DNA from: Sporisorium sorghi
Taxonomy: Eukaryota; Basidiomycota; Ustilaginomycetes; Ustilaginales; Ustilaginaceae
Assembly: GCA_023212695.1 (NCBI GenBank)
Contig: JALCCG010000064.1
Span: forward strand, 29,417-93,416
DNA length: 64,000 nt
Reading direction: 5' to 3'
The notes beneath the pieces were generated by a model, which searched no databases, was not told the DNA's origin, and saw nothing but the letters and a program-made list of their open reading frames with translations. Within the stretch, counting starts at the first letter, position 1, and every line of letters begins with the position of its first letter. Shown here piece by piece: positions 36,089 to 44,547 of the stretch. Made by a program: the position numbers and the translations under genes.

Positions 36089-36733
36089 ATGATGTCTATC
36101 ATTCACCATCGCTCATTGAAATATATGTCACATGATCAGCCTTTAACGAAAGAAGCCATATTAGATGCGGCCGAACAGACGCTGCGGCGTTATGGTCCTG
36201 AGAAAACATCGGTTGTCGACGTTGCCAAAGCGCTTCAGGTCAGCCATGGCTCCCTGTATCGGCATTTTCCCAGCAAAGCGGCCCTCAGGGAAGCCGTTAC
36301 CGAGCGCTGGCTGCAGCGGATTGCAGATCCGTTGCAAGAAATTGCAGACGGAACGGATGGCAGCGCCGCTGATCGATTGCGGTTATGGATGGATACTCTC
36401 ATCCGGACCAAGCGGAATTACGTTCTGGAAGACCCCGAGATGTTTGCCATGTACACCACCGTGACGCTGGATGCCGTCATGATGATTGATACGCATGTGA
36501 AGTTATTGAGCGGGCAGATTGCCCAGATCATCAAGCAAGGAATGCGTGCCGGTGAATTTAAGTCGGGCGAGCCGGAGCCGGTGGCCAAGGCCTTGTTCAT
36601 GGCAACGTCCCAGTTCCATCATCCGGCGCATGCCTATCAGTGGAGCTCCAGCGAGATTGAAGCAGATTTTGACTCGGTATGGGCGTTATTGCTGTCGGGA
36701 ATCATGAAATCAACCGTTAACGGGTCTGAATAA
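36089..36733 (+). CDS. TetR-family regulator
   Basis: A TetR regulator of about 202-214 residues: helix-turn-helix with EAILDAAEQTLRRYGPEKTSVVDVAKAL and VSHGSLYRHFPSKAAL, then an all-helical ligand domain. The start may be ATG 36089 or ATG 36125; the former has a close GAGGG. It lies upstream of an SDR dehydrogenase on the same strand, separated by a terminator, a frequent regulator-target arrangement. The inducer is unknown. Confidence 0.85.
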   Translation: MMSIIHHRSLKYMSHDQPLTKEAILDAAEQTLRRYGPEKTSVVDVAKALQVSHGSLYRHFPSKAALREAVTERWLQRIADPLQEIADGTDGSAADRLRLWMDTLIRTKRNYVLEDPEMFAMYTTVTLDAVMMIDTHVKLLSGQIAQIIKQGMRAGEFKSGEPEPVAKALFMATSQFHHPAHAYQWSSSEIEADFDSVWALLLSGIMKSTVNGSE

Positions 36734-36820
36734 TGCGAAAAATGGAATAAGGCCTGTTCGACGGTCATCCTAAAGGTTCATGCTGCCCTTGGAGAAGCGT
36801 GGTAAGATCGTTCCCTATGT

Positions 36821-36869
36821 AAAAAAGATGCTGATCCTGGCGATACTCGCATGGAAGAGCATCTTTTTT
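36821..36869 (+). terminator. Terminator between TetR and SDR genes
   Basis: A 12-bp stem (aaaaaagatgct with agcatctttttt) encloses a 25-base loop. It is symmetric enough to act on both strands. Confidence 0.75.
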
Positions 36870-37047
36870 GTATGCATTTATCAAGTGAATGAATGACAAA
36901 TATATAAAATTGTCACTTGTTATTTGTTAGGACTCGGCATATAATCAATGGCGAATAAGATACCTATAGGTCCTTGATCCATCCTGATGACATATTCACG
37001 CACCAGCATTTACAGATATACAAATTCGCATGCGGGGGGCTTTTATC

Positions 37048-37791
37048 ATGAAAAACAGCTTGATTGGCAAAGTAGCCATCGTAACCGGCGCATCAAGAGG
37101 CATAGGACGCGAAATTGCAATAGTGCTTGCGGAGAACGGGGCCAAGGTCGTTATAAACTATGCGAACAGCCCGGCCAAAGCAGAGGAAGTTGTGAGCAGC
37201 ATTAAGTTGCGCGGTGGCGAAGCAGTGGCGATTCAAGCCGATATCAGCCAAGTGGCGGAGATCGAGATGCTGTTCCGTCAAACCTTGGAGGTTTATGGTG
37301 GAATGGATATCCTGGTGAACAATGCGGGGATCATGACAACCAAGCCGATCGCGTCCATGACGGAGGAGGATTTCGATAAGCAGTTCGCGATTAACGTGAA
37401 GGGAACTTATTTTGCGATTCAGCAGGCCTTTCAGCATATGAATTCGGGCGGCCGCATTATCAATTTCTCGACGTCGGTGGCTGGACAGATGTTCCCGTCT
37501 TACAGCGTATATGCAGGCACGAAGGGCGCTGTGGAGCAGTTTACGCGTCAGTTGGCCAAAGAATTCGGTCCCAAAGGCATCACGATTAACGCGGTGGCTC
37601 CCGGGCCGATCCATACGGAACTGTTCATGGAAGGCAAGTCGGAGGAACAGATTGCGGGCATCGTGAACATGAATGCCTTCGGACGTCTGGGTGAACCGGA
37701 TGATGTCGCAGGAGTGGTATTGTTTCTGGCTGGCGAGGAGTCAAAATGGATCACGGGTCAAACACTCCGCGTGAACGGGGGATTCGTGTAA
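37048..37791 (+). CDS. Short-chain dehydrogenase/reductase (SDR)
   Basis: A 247-residue classical SDR: cofactor motif TGASRGIG (residues 12-19), NNAG, catalytic Ser in NFSTSVAG and the YAGTKG motif with Tyr and Lys, and the C-terminal ITGQTLRVNGGFV. ATG 37048 is chosen because the N-terminus then fits the family. It reduces or oxidises a carbonyl or alcohol with NAD(P); similarity is to 3-oxoacyl-ACP reductase-like stress SDRs. The preceding TetR gene may control it. Confidence 0.87.
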   Translation: MKNSLIGKVAIVTGASRGIGREIAIVLAENGAKVVINYANSPAKAEEVVSSIKLRGGEAVAIQADISQVAEIEMLFRQTLEVYGGMDILVNNAGIMTTKPIASMTEEDFDKQFAINVKGTYFAIQQAFQHMNSGGRIINFSTSVAGQMFPSYSVYAGTKGAVEQFTRQLAKEFGPKGITINAVAPGPIHTELFMEGKSEEQIAGIVNMNAFGRLGEPDDVAGVVLFLAGEESKWITGQTLRVNGGFV

Positions 37792-37830
37792 AATCCGCGA
37801 CGTTAATCAGGATGTGCGAGGATAAGAGAA

Positions 37831-37857
37831 AAGCACCGGGATTCCCGGTGCTTTTTG
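37831..37857 (+). terminator. Terminator after SDR gene
   Basis: A 10-bp stem (aagcaccggg with cccggtgctt, loop att) followed by TTTTTG. Confidence 0.85.
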
Positions 37858-37964
37858 TGTACCCAATGACAGTGATGGCTGTTGTTGGATTTCCTTATGA
37901 GCCTGCGCATTCAAGGATGTATCCTGACCGAGGGAGTCCGGTGGTCATATCCGGCAAATGGTTT

Positions 37965-38543
37965 CTACTCAAGGTCTTTCCACTTCATGTCCAGCGTCGG
38001 CGGCGTGTAGCTGTCCATGAGTTCCAGCAGCTTGAGCGGGTCATTGGATATATTGATCAGGTTTAAGTGGGAGGCATTGGAGAAGCCCTCTGTGATGCTG
38101 TACTGAATCAGCTTCATGAACGGTTCGAAATAATCCCGGATGCTCAGCAGTCCGATCGGCTTCTGGTGAATCCCGATTTGGGACCAGCACAATACCTCGA
38201 ACAATTCCTCATAGGTTCCAAAACCGCCCGGCATGGCAATAAAACCGTCGGACAGTCTCGACATCGTTGCTTTGCGCTCATGCATGTCAGCGACTTCAAT
38301 GAGCTGGGTCAGCTCGGTATGTACAATCTCGCCTTTGAACAGCCCCCTGGGCATGACTCCGATGACCTCGCCGCCATTTTGCAATACGGCATCAGCCACT
38401 TCGCCCATCAATCCGATTCTGGAGCCGCCGTACACAAGCTTGTATTGGCTGTGGGCAATATGTCTGCCAAGCTCGGCCGCCCTCGCTTTATAATCGGGAT
38501 GTTCACCCATGTTGGATCCTGCAAATACGCATATAGATTTCAA
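37965..38543 (-). CDS. LOG-family (TIGR00730) nucleotide phosphoribohydrolase
   Basis: A 192-residue Rossmann-like protein. The TTG at 38543 is preferred, with AAGGAG 8 bases upstream and the usual start [14 protein letters not shown] 38552 is too close to that site. The diagnostic motifs are [14 protein letters not shown], and [21 protein letters not shown], which carries the PGGxGTxxE signature. Family members cleave nucleoside 5'-monophosphates to base and ribose phosphate (cytokinin-activating LOG activity in plants); the bacterial role is in nucleotide clean-up. Confidence 0.88.
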   Translation of the reverse strand: MKSICVFAGSNMGEHPDYKARAAELGRHIAHSQYKLVYGGSRIGLMGEVADAVLQNGGEVIGVMPRGLFKGEIVHTELTQLIEVADMHERKATMSRLSDGFIAMPGGFGTYEELFEVLCWSQIGIHQKPIGLLSIRDYFEPFMKLIQYSITEGFSNASHLNLINISNDPLKLLELMDSYTPPTLDMKWKDLE

Positions 38544-38768
38544 TTCGCACACTCCTTAACCAGATGTTGATATTATAATGAAGTAATTATACTATATATA
38601 GTGATCTATGTCATGGAACGCAGGGATACATATCGCTTCAATGTTAGGTTTGCCTCTCTTAGCTTATGACATACGTGTTAACATGATCTTGAGTTTGATC
38701 TCGAATTATGTAAAAAAATTAGGGGATGGGTTGGTTCATCCCAAGGAATCGCGGAGGTAGCACAAGCT

Positions 38769-39086
38769 ATGGATATGAATGAGGCGCAGCAATGGATTAA
38801 GCAGTTTTACGGGGAGCGAGGCTGGACCGGGTACGGCCCCTTTATTCGGGTCGGATTCTTGATGGAGGAGACAGGGGAAACGGCACGTGCCGTCCGCGCT
38901 TATGAGATTGGCAGGGATCGGCCCGATGAGGAGGCCCAGTCCAGGGAACGGCTCAAGCAGGATTTGGTGGAGGAGATCGGCGACGTGCTCGGTAACATTT
39001 CGCTGCTGGCCGATCTCTATGATATCACGCTGGAAGAAGCATTCACGGCCCATCAGCACAAGCTGCTGAAGCGGTTTGGCTCTTAA
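38769..39086 (+). CDS. MazG-like nucleotide pyrophosphohydrolase
   Basis: A 105-residue single-domain MazG-type protein. The metal-binding pattern EETGETARAV and, further on, DLVEEIGDVLGNISLLAD is intact. Such enzymes hydrolyse nucleoside triphosphates to monophosphates and pyrophosphate. A GGAGGT site lies 9 bases before the ATG. It stands alone. Confidence 0.85.
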   Translation: MDMNEAQQWIKQFYGERGWTGYGPFIRVGFLMEETGETARAVRAYEIGRDRPDEEAQSRERLKQDLVEEIGDVLGNISLLADLYDITLEEAFTAHQHKLLKRFGS

Positions 39087-39188
39087 TGGAGATATGGGAT
39101 AGAGTCTGTTTCGCAAGCAGGTGGTAAGGAAGTCCCTGGAAAACTCTTAATTCCAAAGGCGTGCCTACCACAGAATGACGCAGCAAAG

Positions 39189-39229
39189 AAGGCTGCCCCC
39201 AAGGTCCCTTGGACGATGGGGTGCAGCCT
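39189..39229 (-). terminator. Probable terminator of etfA
   Basis: An aggctgccccc arm at 39189 pairs with tggggtgcagcct around a 17-base loop; on the minus strand it follows the etfA stop and has tcttt after it. Confidence 0.6.
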
Positions 39230-39270
39230 ATTGACGTTGTATGATCACATGAAGTCGTTATGACAAAATG

Positions 39271-40248
39271 TTATGACACCAGCACTTTGCGGAACTCCTG
39301 CGTCAGCAAGGGAACGATATCGAACAGGTCGCCGACGATGCCGTAATCCGCCACTTTGAAGATAGGAGCCTCGGGGTCTTTATTGATGGCAATAATGACC
39401 CGGGATTGGCTCATGCCCGCCAAATGCTGGATGGCTCCGCTAATGCCGCAGGCAATATAAATTTCGGGTGTGACCACTTTGCCCGTCTGCCCGATCTGGA
39501 GCGCGTAATCGCAGTAGCCGGCATCGCACGCACCGCGCGATGCGCCGACGGCGCCGCCGAGCAGGTCCGCCAGCTCCTCCAGCGGCTGGAAGCCTTCCGC
39601 GCTCTTGACGCCGCGACCGCCGGAAATGACGATTTTAGCTTCCGAGAGGTCGATTTTTCCCGTGGTCTTGCGAACGACGTCCTTTACCACGGAGCGGAGG
39701 GAGGGGGCCGGGTAAGCGATGTCCTCAATGCTCGTGCTTGCACCTTCTACGGCTTTCGCGGCAGGAATATTGTTCGGACGCACCGTTACGACCCATGGCC
39801 CGTTCTGGAACACACGTTTCTCAAAAGCTTTGCCCGCATAGAGCGGGCGAGTGAACACCGCTTCTCCAGCTTCGTTCTCGATTGCCGTCACGTCGGAAAT
39901 CTGTCCGGCATTCAGGGACGCGGCTACCAGCGGGGCCAAATCACGGCCAATGGCCGTATGCCCGAAGAGCACCGCATCCGGCCGCGCCTGATGAATAACG
40001 GCCTCAATGGCCGCCATATAAGCCTCAGGATTATAACTTTCCAGATCATCATGCTCGACAGTATAGATCGTATCAGCACCATATCCGTTCAGGGCCGATA
40101 CGGCTTCCGTAATGTTGGCTCCTGCAACCAGAATGCGGATGCTGTCATCATCAGCTGCAATTAAACGGGCAGCGCCCAAGGTCTCAAGGGCAACCTGCCG
40201 CAGCCGTCCATCCCGATTCTCGGCATATACTAATATCGTTTTGCTCAT
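39271..40248 (-). CDS. etfA: Electron transfer flavoprotein alpha subunit
   Basis: A 325-residue EtfA. The C-terminal FAD domain shows [40 protein letters not shown] and [19 protein letters not shown], diagnostic for the family. With EtfB it accepts electrons from acyl-CoA dehydrogenase (fadE here) and passes them to the quinone pool, probably through the FadF-type protein at 42367. An AGGAGGT site precedes the ATG. It lies 270 bases downstream of etfB, an unusually wide gap in which I find no gene. Confidence 0.95.
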   Translation of the reverse strand: MSKTILVYAENRDGRLRQVALETLGAARLIAADDDSIRILVAGANITEAVSALNGYGADTIYTVEHDDLESYNPEAYMAAIEAVIHQARPDAVLFGHTAIGRDLAPLVAASLNAGQISDVTAIENEAGEAVFTRPLYAGKAFEKRVFQNGPWVVTVRPNNIPAAKAVEGASTSIEDIAYPAPSLRSVVKDVVRKTTGKIDLSEAKIVISGGRGVKSAEGFQPLEELADLLGGAVGASRGACDAGYCDYALQIGQTGKVVTPEIYIACGISGAIQHLAGMSQSRVIIAINKDPEAPIFKVADYGIVGDLFDIVPLLTQEFRKVLVS

Positions 40249-40518
40249 ATCATAACCTCCTAAGTTCCAATTGAGATTGAAGTGAAAAGAGTTTTACGAT
40301 TCCGACTTGTCTTAACAACCAAGCGAATGCAGATGATACTTCAAAATCGCTGTTGGCCCAGAACAATAAAGCAATCAGGCGAAAAGCGTGCATGACGGAC
40401 AGCCTGTAAACCATACAATCAGAATACATAAGGAATGAGGGCAGGGTGCACTATTGATGTCATGTAACCGCATTCAGAAGTGAGATTCAAAGGGATTCAT
40501 ACGCTCATTCCCTAATAC

Positions 40519-41286
40519 TCAGATCACCTTCGACTGGGTGCGCAGCAAGGATACCAGCTCATGTGCCACTTCGGCAGGCTCACCCTTGAGAATGACTCCG
40601 GCACTGCGCTCCGGCGGCAACGACAATTCGCTTTGCTTCGTTGCTGGCTGAATGTCGCCTTCCGATAATCCGAGATCATCCAGCGACAGCGTCTGAAAAG
40701 GCTTCTTCTTGGCCTTCATGATACCTGGCAGCGATGGATAGCGAGGTTCATTCAACCCCTGCTGTGCCGTGAAGATAGCAGGCAGCTGAACCTCCAGCAC
40801 CTCGAGATCGCCTTCGGCGTCCCGGTGTACTTCGGTCGTGGTACCGTTCAGCGTAAGTTTGGTGATGGAGCCGGTATGGGAAATACCGAGGAGACGGGCA
40901 AGGCGAATCGCCACTTGGCCTGAACCGCGGTCCACCGAGAAGTTGCCGCCGAGGATCAGGTCCGGGTTTTCCCTGGACAAATACGCATGCAGCACCTTCG
41001 ATACCGCATACTCATCGTCTGGAATCCGCTCATCGGAGATCAGCACGGCATCATCAGCACCCATCGCGAGCGCGGTCCGAAGGGCCTCTGCGGTACGTTC
41101 CGGTCCGACGGACAGGAGTGTTACGCTGCCGCTATGGTCATCCCGAAGCTTCACGGCTTCTTCCACAGCATATTCATCATACGGATTGATTACAAATTTC
41201 ACCCCATCCTCGGCAATCGATCCGTTTTCAATCGTGATTTTTTCCTCTGTGTCAAAGGTCTGTTTAAGCAGTACTACAATCTTCAT
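40519..41286 (-). CDS. etfB: Electron transfer flavoprotein beta subunit
   Basis: A 255-residue EtfB with the N-terminal MKIVVLLKQTFDTEEK, NPYDEYAVEEAVKLRD and the AMP-site region GRGSGQVAIRLARLLG-like stretch (RGSGQVAIRLARLLGI). It forms the heterodimer with EtfA that carries electrons from beta-oxidation. It follows fadR by 38 bases and is presumably cotranscribed with it, hence self-controlled by FadR as in Bacillus. Confidence 0.94.
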   Translation of the reverse strand: MKIVVLLKQTFDTEEKITIENGSIAEDGVKFVINPYDEYAVEEAVKLRDDHSGSVTLLSVGPERTAEALRTALAMGADDAVLISDERIPDDEYAVSKVLHAYLSRENPDLILGGNFSVDRGSGQVAIRLARLLGISHTGSITKLTLNGTTTEVHRDAEGDLEVLEVQLPAIFTAQQGLNEPRYPSLPGIMKAKKKPFQTLSLDDLGLSEGDIQPATKQSELSLPPERSAGVILKGEPAEVAHELVSLLRTQSKVI

Positions 41287-41324
41287 CGGTTAAACTCTCC
41301 CTTCAATATGAATATCAGCAGGAC

Positions 41325-41915
41325 TTATTGTCCGCTGGAAACACCGTTCAGAAAAAAGCTGAGCGTCTCCTCCGCCTGATCGGACAGAGAATATTTGCGG
41401 CCGGAGATCAGCCAAGAGGTTACCGCTTCGTCCATGGCGCCAAATATCAGATTGCGCACCAGCTTGATGTTCAGATCGGAACGGAATTTCTGTTCTTTAA
41501 TACCCTGTTCCAGGATATTCTCGATCAGCACAATATATGGCTTAAGCGCGTTGCCAATTTCCTTCCGAAGTTCCAAATCGCTCTGCCGCAGCTCAATCTG
41601 TGTGACATAAGCGAATTCGGGATTGCTCTCCAGCTCGGAAAAATGAATGCTGCACACCGTACGCAGCGCTTCCACCGCGTCCGCGGTGCCTTCCACACTT
41701 TCGTGGAATTTGCCGACCAGCTCGCCGAGCTTCTCCTGGAACAGGCAAATGAGGATATCCTCTTTCCTCTTAAAATACAAATAGATGGTGCCGTCTGCTA
41801 CGCCGGCAGCCTTGGCAATCTTGGATACCTGGGACCGGTGATAGCCGTTTTCGGCGAATACTTGCAGGGCGCCCTGGAGAATAAGGTAATATTTATCATT
41901 TTTTTTACTTGTCAT
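41325..41915 (-). CDS. fadR: TetR-family fatty acid regulator FadR
   Basis: A 196-residue TetR regulator with LQGALQVFAENGYHRSQVSKIAKAAGVADGTIYLYFKRKEDIL as HTH (two pieces of one helix-turn-helix), and a helical acyl-CoA-binding domain containing YVTQIELRQSD. It matches Bacillus FadR (YsiA), which represses beta-oxidation genes and is released by long-chain acyl-CoA. A FadR-type palindrome lies 36 bases upstream at 41951. The gene heads the etfB-etfA transcript and is divergent from fadF. Confidence 0.9.
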   Translation of the reverse strand: MTSKKNDKYYLILQGALQVFAENGYHRSQVSKIAKAAGVADGTIYLYFKRKEDILICLFQEKLGELVGKFHESVEGTADAVEALRTVCSIHFSELESNPEFAYVTQIELRQSDLELRKEIGNALKPYIVLIENILEQGIKEQKFRSDLNIKLVRNLIFGAMDEAVTSWLISGRKYSLSDQAEETLSFFLNGVSSGQ

Positions 41916-41950
41916 CTGCTCACCCCGATGTTAGAATACAGTTAAAATTA

Positions 41951-41968
41951 TGAATGAATACTCATTCA
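41951..41968. promoter_or_regulatory. FadR-binding box
   Basis: The 18-base sequence tgaatgaatactcattca is a near-perfect palindrome and differs by few bases from the known Bacillus FadR box. Its place in the divergent region would let FadR control both its own operon and possibly fadF. Confidence 0.85.
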
Positions 41969-42226
41969 TTTCTTGTATCCATCATAAAATACGTTCATGT
42001 CGTTGTCAACGATGGGTTGCGAAGACCCGGGAATTTGATGAAGCAGGCGTAGAAGGGCAGCAATTAAGGCGTTCATATCAGAGCAATCGACAGCAGTTCA
42101 ACCGGAAGAAACGAAGCAGCTGGGTATCCGTTAGGCTAGTACAGATGAAGTGATGCAGCTAAGAATTCATGTTCGGTTTAGAGTGGTCGGCAAGGCACGA
42201 TGTGGAGGTCTATTTTTGCAGCCCCA

Positions 42227-42241
42227 ATGAAAGCGCTTTAT
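42227..42241. promoter_or_regulatory. Candidate catabolite-responsive element (cre)
   Basis: The sequence atgaaagcgctttat fits the cre consensus at all but one defined position. It lies 125 bases upstream of fadF, so CcpA may repress beta-oxidation when sugar is abundant, as known in Bacillus. The rest of the 425-base region 41942-42366 shows no gene. Confidence 0.6.
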
Positions 42242-42366
42242 ATATTGTCCCGACATGGACACCGTGACGAGCCGGATTGTGGAAGGAGTGAACGAGTCTT
42301 CGAAATTAAGACTGCACTATTAGAAGAACCAGGGCAGATGATTCTAACGCAAGGGGCTGAAGAGAG

Positions 42367-44547
42367 ATGATTCTACAACTAATCAACGCGCTTCTCTTTG
42401 TCGGGATCACCGGCTGGGCAGTGTACATGTTCGCTACGGTGGTGTATCGACGGTACCTGTATATCCGTCTGGGCAAGCCAGCGAATTTGAAGAAGGATAT
42501 GAAGGAACGCCTGAGCCAGTTCGCCATTCAGGTGTTCGGACAGAGCAAGCTGTTCAAGGACCGCAAGAGCGGTATCATGCACTTTATCGTTTTTTATGGC
42601 TTTATCATTTTGCAGTTCGGTGCGCTCGACATTATATGGAAGGGGCTGTCAGGGCACAGCTTGCCGATTCCGGGGCATGGCGGCTTCATCCTCATGCAGG
42701 AGATAACGGTGACACTGATCCTGCTGGCAATCGGTTATGCAGCTTACCGGCGTTACGGCGAGAAGCTGAAGCGGCTGAAGCGAGGGTGGAAGCCCAGCAT
42801 TGTCGTGTTTTTCATCACGGCGCTGATGGCCTCGGTACTGCTGACGATGGCTTTTGAACGGCTTCGGGAAGGACTGGCGTGGTCTGTGATGGCGCCCATC
42901 TCATCCAGCATTGCGGCTGTTTTCACCTGGATGCCGCCGGTGGCGGTCACGGTTGGTTATTTCGTGTTCTGGTGGCTCCATCTGCTTATTCTGCTGTCGT
43001 TCCTCATCTATGTACCGCAATCGAAGCATTTTCACCTCATTACGGCACCGATCAACATTCTGGTACGCCGCACGGATCCTCCGGGCAAGCTCAGCAAGCT
43101 CGATCTGGAGGATGAAGAGGCTGAGGAATTCGGGGTGGGCAAGATTGAGGACTTTACGCAGAAGCAGATGCTCGATTTCTACGCCTGCGTGGAGTGCGGA
43201 AGATGCACCAACGTATGTCCGGCATCGAATACAGGCAAGCTGCTGTCGCCGATGCACATGATTGTGAAGCTCAGGGATCATCTGACGGAAAAAGGAGCCG
43301 CACTCACCTCCAAATCGGCGTGGATGCCAGCGTCGGTGTTTGGATCGCCCGGTGTTCACTCCATGGCTGCTACGGATTTGGCTCTTGTCGGCTGGAAGGG
43401 CGAGGGGATTACTGATATCGGTCCGACAATGGACGTGCAGAAGAGCTCCTGGCATCAAGTCGAGGGGGTAGACCCGAAGGATGTTCAATTGATCGGCGGC
43501 GTCATGACGGAGGAAGAGATCTGGGCATGCACCACCTGCCGCAACTGTGAGGATCAATGTCCGGTAGCTAACGAGCATGTCGACAAAATCGTGGATCTCC
43601 GGCGCCATCTCGTTCTGATGGAGGGCAGCGTGCCGCAGGAAGGACAGCGCGCGATGCAGAACATCGAGCGTCAGGGCAACCCTTGGGGGATCAGCCGTGC
43701 GGATCGCAGCAAGTGGGTGAAGGAGGTTGATCCCGAAGGAACTCTGGAGCTGAAGATTCCTACCGTGAAGGAGAATCCGGATTTTGATGTGCTGTTCTTT
43801 GTCGGGTCTATGGGCTCGTATGACAATCGCAGCCGCAAGATTACCCGGGCCTTCGTCCGGCTGATGAACGAAGCAGGCGTCAACTTCGCCATTCTTGGCA
43901 ACGAGGAGAAGAATTCGGGCGACACGCCGCGCCGCATGGGCAATGAATTTCTGTTCCAGCAGCTGTGCATGGAGAACATCGAGACGTTCCAGAAGTACGA
44001 TGTGAAGCGAATTGTCACAGCTTGTCCGCATACATTCAATATTTTCAAGAACGAATATCCGGAATTTGGTCTCACGGCCGAAGTGATTCACCATACGGAG
44101 CTGCTGGATCAGCTGGTGAAGGAAGGACGTCTTAAGCCACAGTATCAGGTTCAGGAGAAAATCACGTATCATGACTCCTGCTACCTTGGGCGTTATAACG
44201 ACGTGTATGATCAGCCGCGCGATGTGCTGCGCGCCATTCCGGGCGTCGAGCTGCTGGAGATGGAGCGCAGCCGGGAGAACGGGATGTGCTGCGGCGCCGG
44301 CGGCGGTCAGATGTGGATGGAAGAGGACGCTGGCAAGCGCGTGAATCTGGCGCGTACCGAGCAGGCGCTGTCCGTGTCGCCGACCATGATCAGTTCGGCT
44401 TGTCCGTTCTGCCTGACGATGCTGGAGGATGGCACGAAGCTGAAGGAAGTGGAAGAAAGCGTCAAAACGCGAGATATCGCGGAAATCTTGGAATTATCCG
44501 TATTCGGTCTATCTGAAATCCATGAACAGGAGGTCGTTGTGCAATGA
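42367..44547 (+). CDS. fadF: Iron-sulphur ETF:menaquinone oxidoreductase (FadF)
   Basis: A 726-residue membrane protein. The N-terminal 240 residues have about six membrane segments (NarI-like heme domain). Two 4Fe-4S clusters follow: CVECGRCTNVCP near 277 and CTTCRNCEDQCPV near 390. The C-terminal part has two CCG-type domains (HDSCYLGRYNDVY and MCCGAGGGQMWMEE). This is the architecture of Bacillus FadF (YwjF), which takes electrons from ETF into menaquinone. It overlaps fadN by 4 bases (ATGA). The ribosome site is weak (AAGGGG, 10 bases away). Confidence 0.93.
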   Translation: MILQLINALLFVGITGWAVYMFATVVYRRYLYIRLGKPANLKKDMKERLSQFAIQVFGQSKLFKDRKSGIMHFIVFYGFIILQFGALDIIWKGLSGHSLPIPGHGGFILMQEITVTLILLAIGYAAYRRYGEKLKRLKRGWKPSIVVFFITALMASVLLTMAFERLREGLAWSVMAPISSSIAAVFTWMPPVAVTVGYFVFWWLHLLILLSFLIYVPQSKHFHLITAPINILVRRTDPPGKLSKLDLEDEEAEEFGVGKIEDFTQKQMLDFYACVECGRCTNVCPASNTGKLLSPMHMIVKLRDHLTEKGAALTSKSAWMPASVFGSPGVHSMAATDLALVGWKGEGITDIGPTMDVQKSSWHQVEGVDPKDVQLIGGVMTEEEIWACTTCRNCEDQCPVANEHVDKIVDLRRHLVLMEGSVPQEGQRAMQNIERQGNPWGISRADRSKWVKEVDPEGTLELKIPTVKENPDFDVLFFVGSMGSYDNRSRKITRAFVRLMNEAGVNFAILGNEEKNSGDTPRRMGNEFLFQQLCMENIETFQKYDVKRIVTACPHTFNIFKNEYPEFGLTAEVIHHTELLDQLVKEGRLKPQYQVQEKITYHDSCYLGRYNDVYDQPRDVLRAIPGVELLEMERSRENGMCCGAGGGQMWMEEDAGKRVNLARTEQALSVSPTMISSACPFCLTMLEDGTKLKEVEESVKTRDIAEILELSVFGLSEIHEQEVVVQ

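Noticed and set aside
36880..36900. FadR-like half site (gtgaatgaatgacaa)
   Set aside because: Not palindromic and not near a fatty-acid gene.
40249..40518. Small gene between etfB and etfA
   Set aside because: No open frame with plausible start; the gap is only noted as unusually wide.
42901..44172. 423-codon minus-strand frame
   Set aside because: Antisense to fadF; composition typical of shadow frames. The same applies to the frames opposite fadN (46032-46952), lcfA (51512-52723) and rnr (55006-56376).
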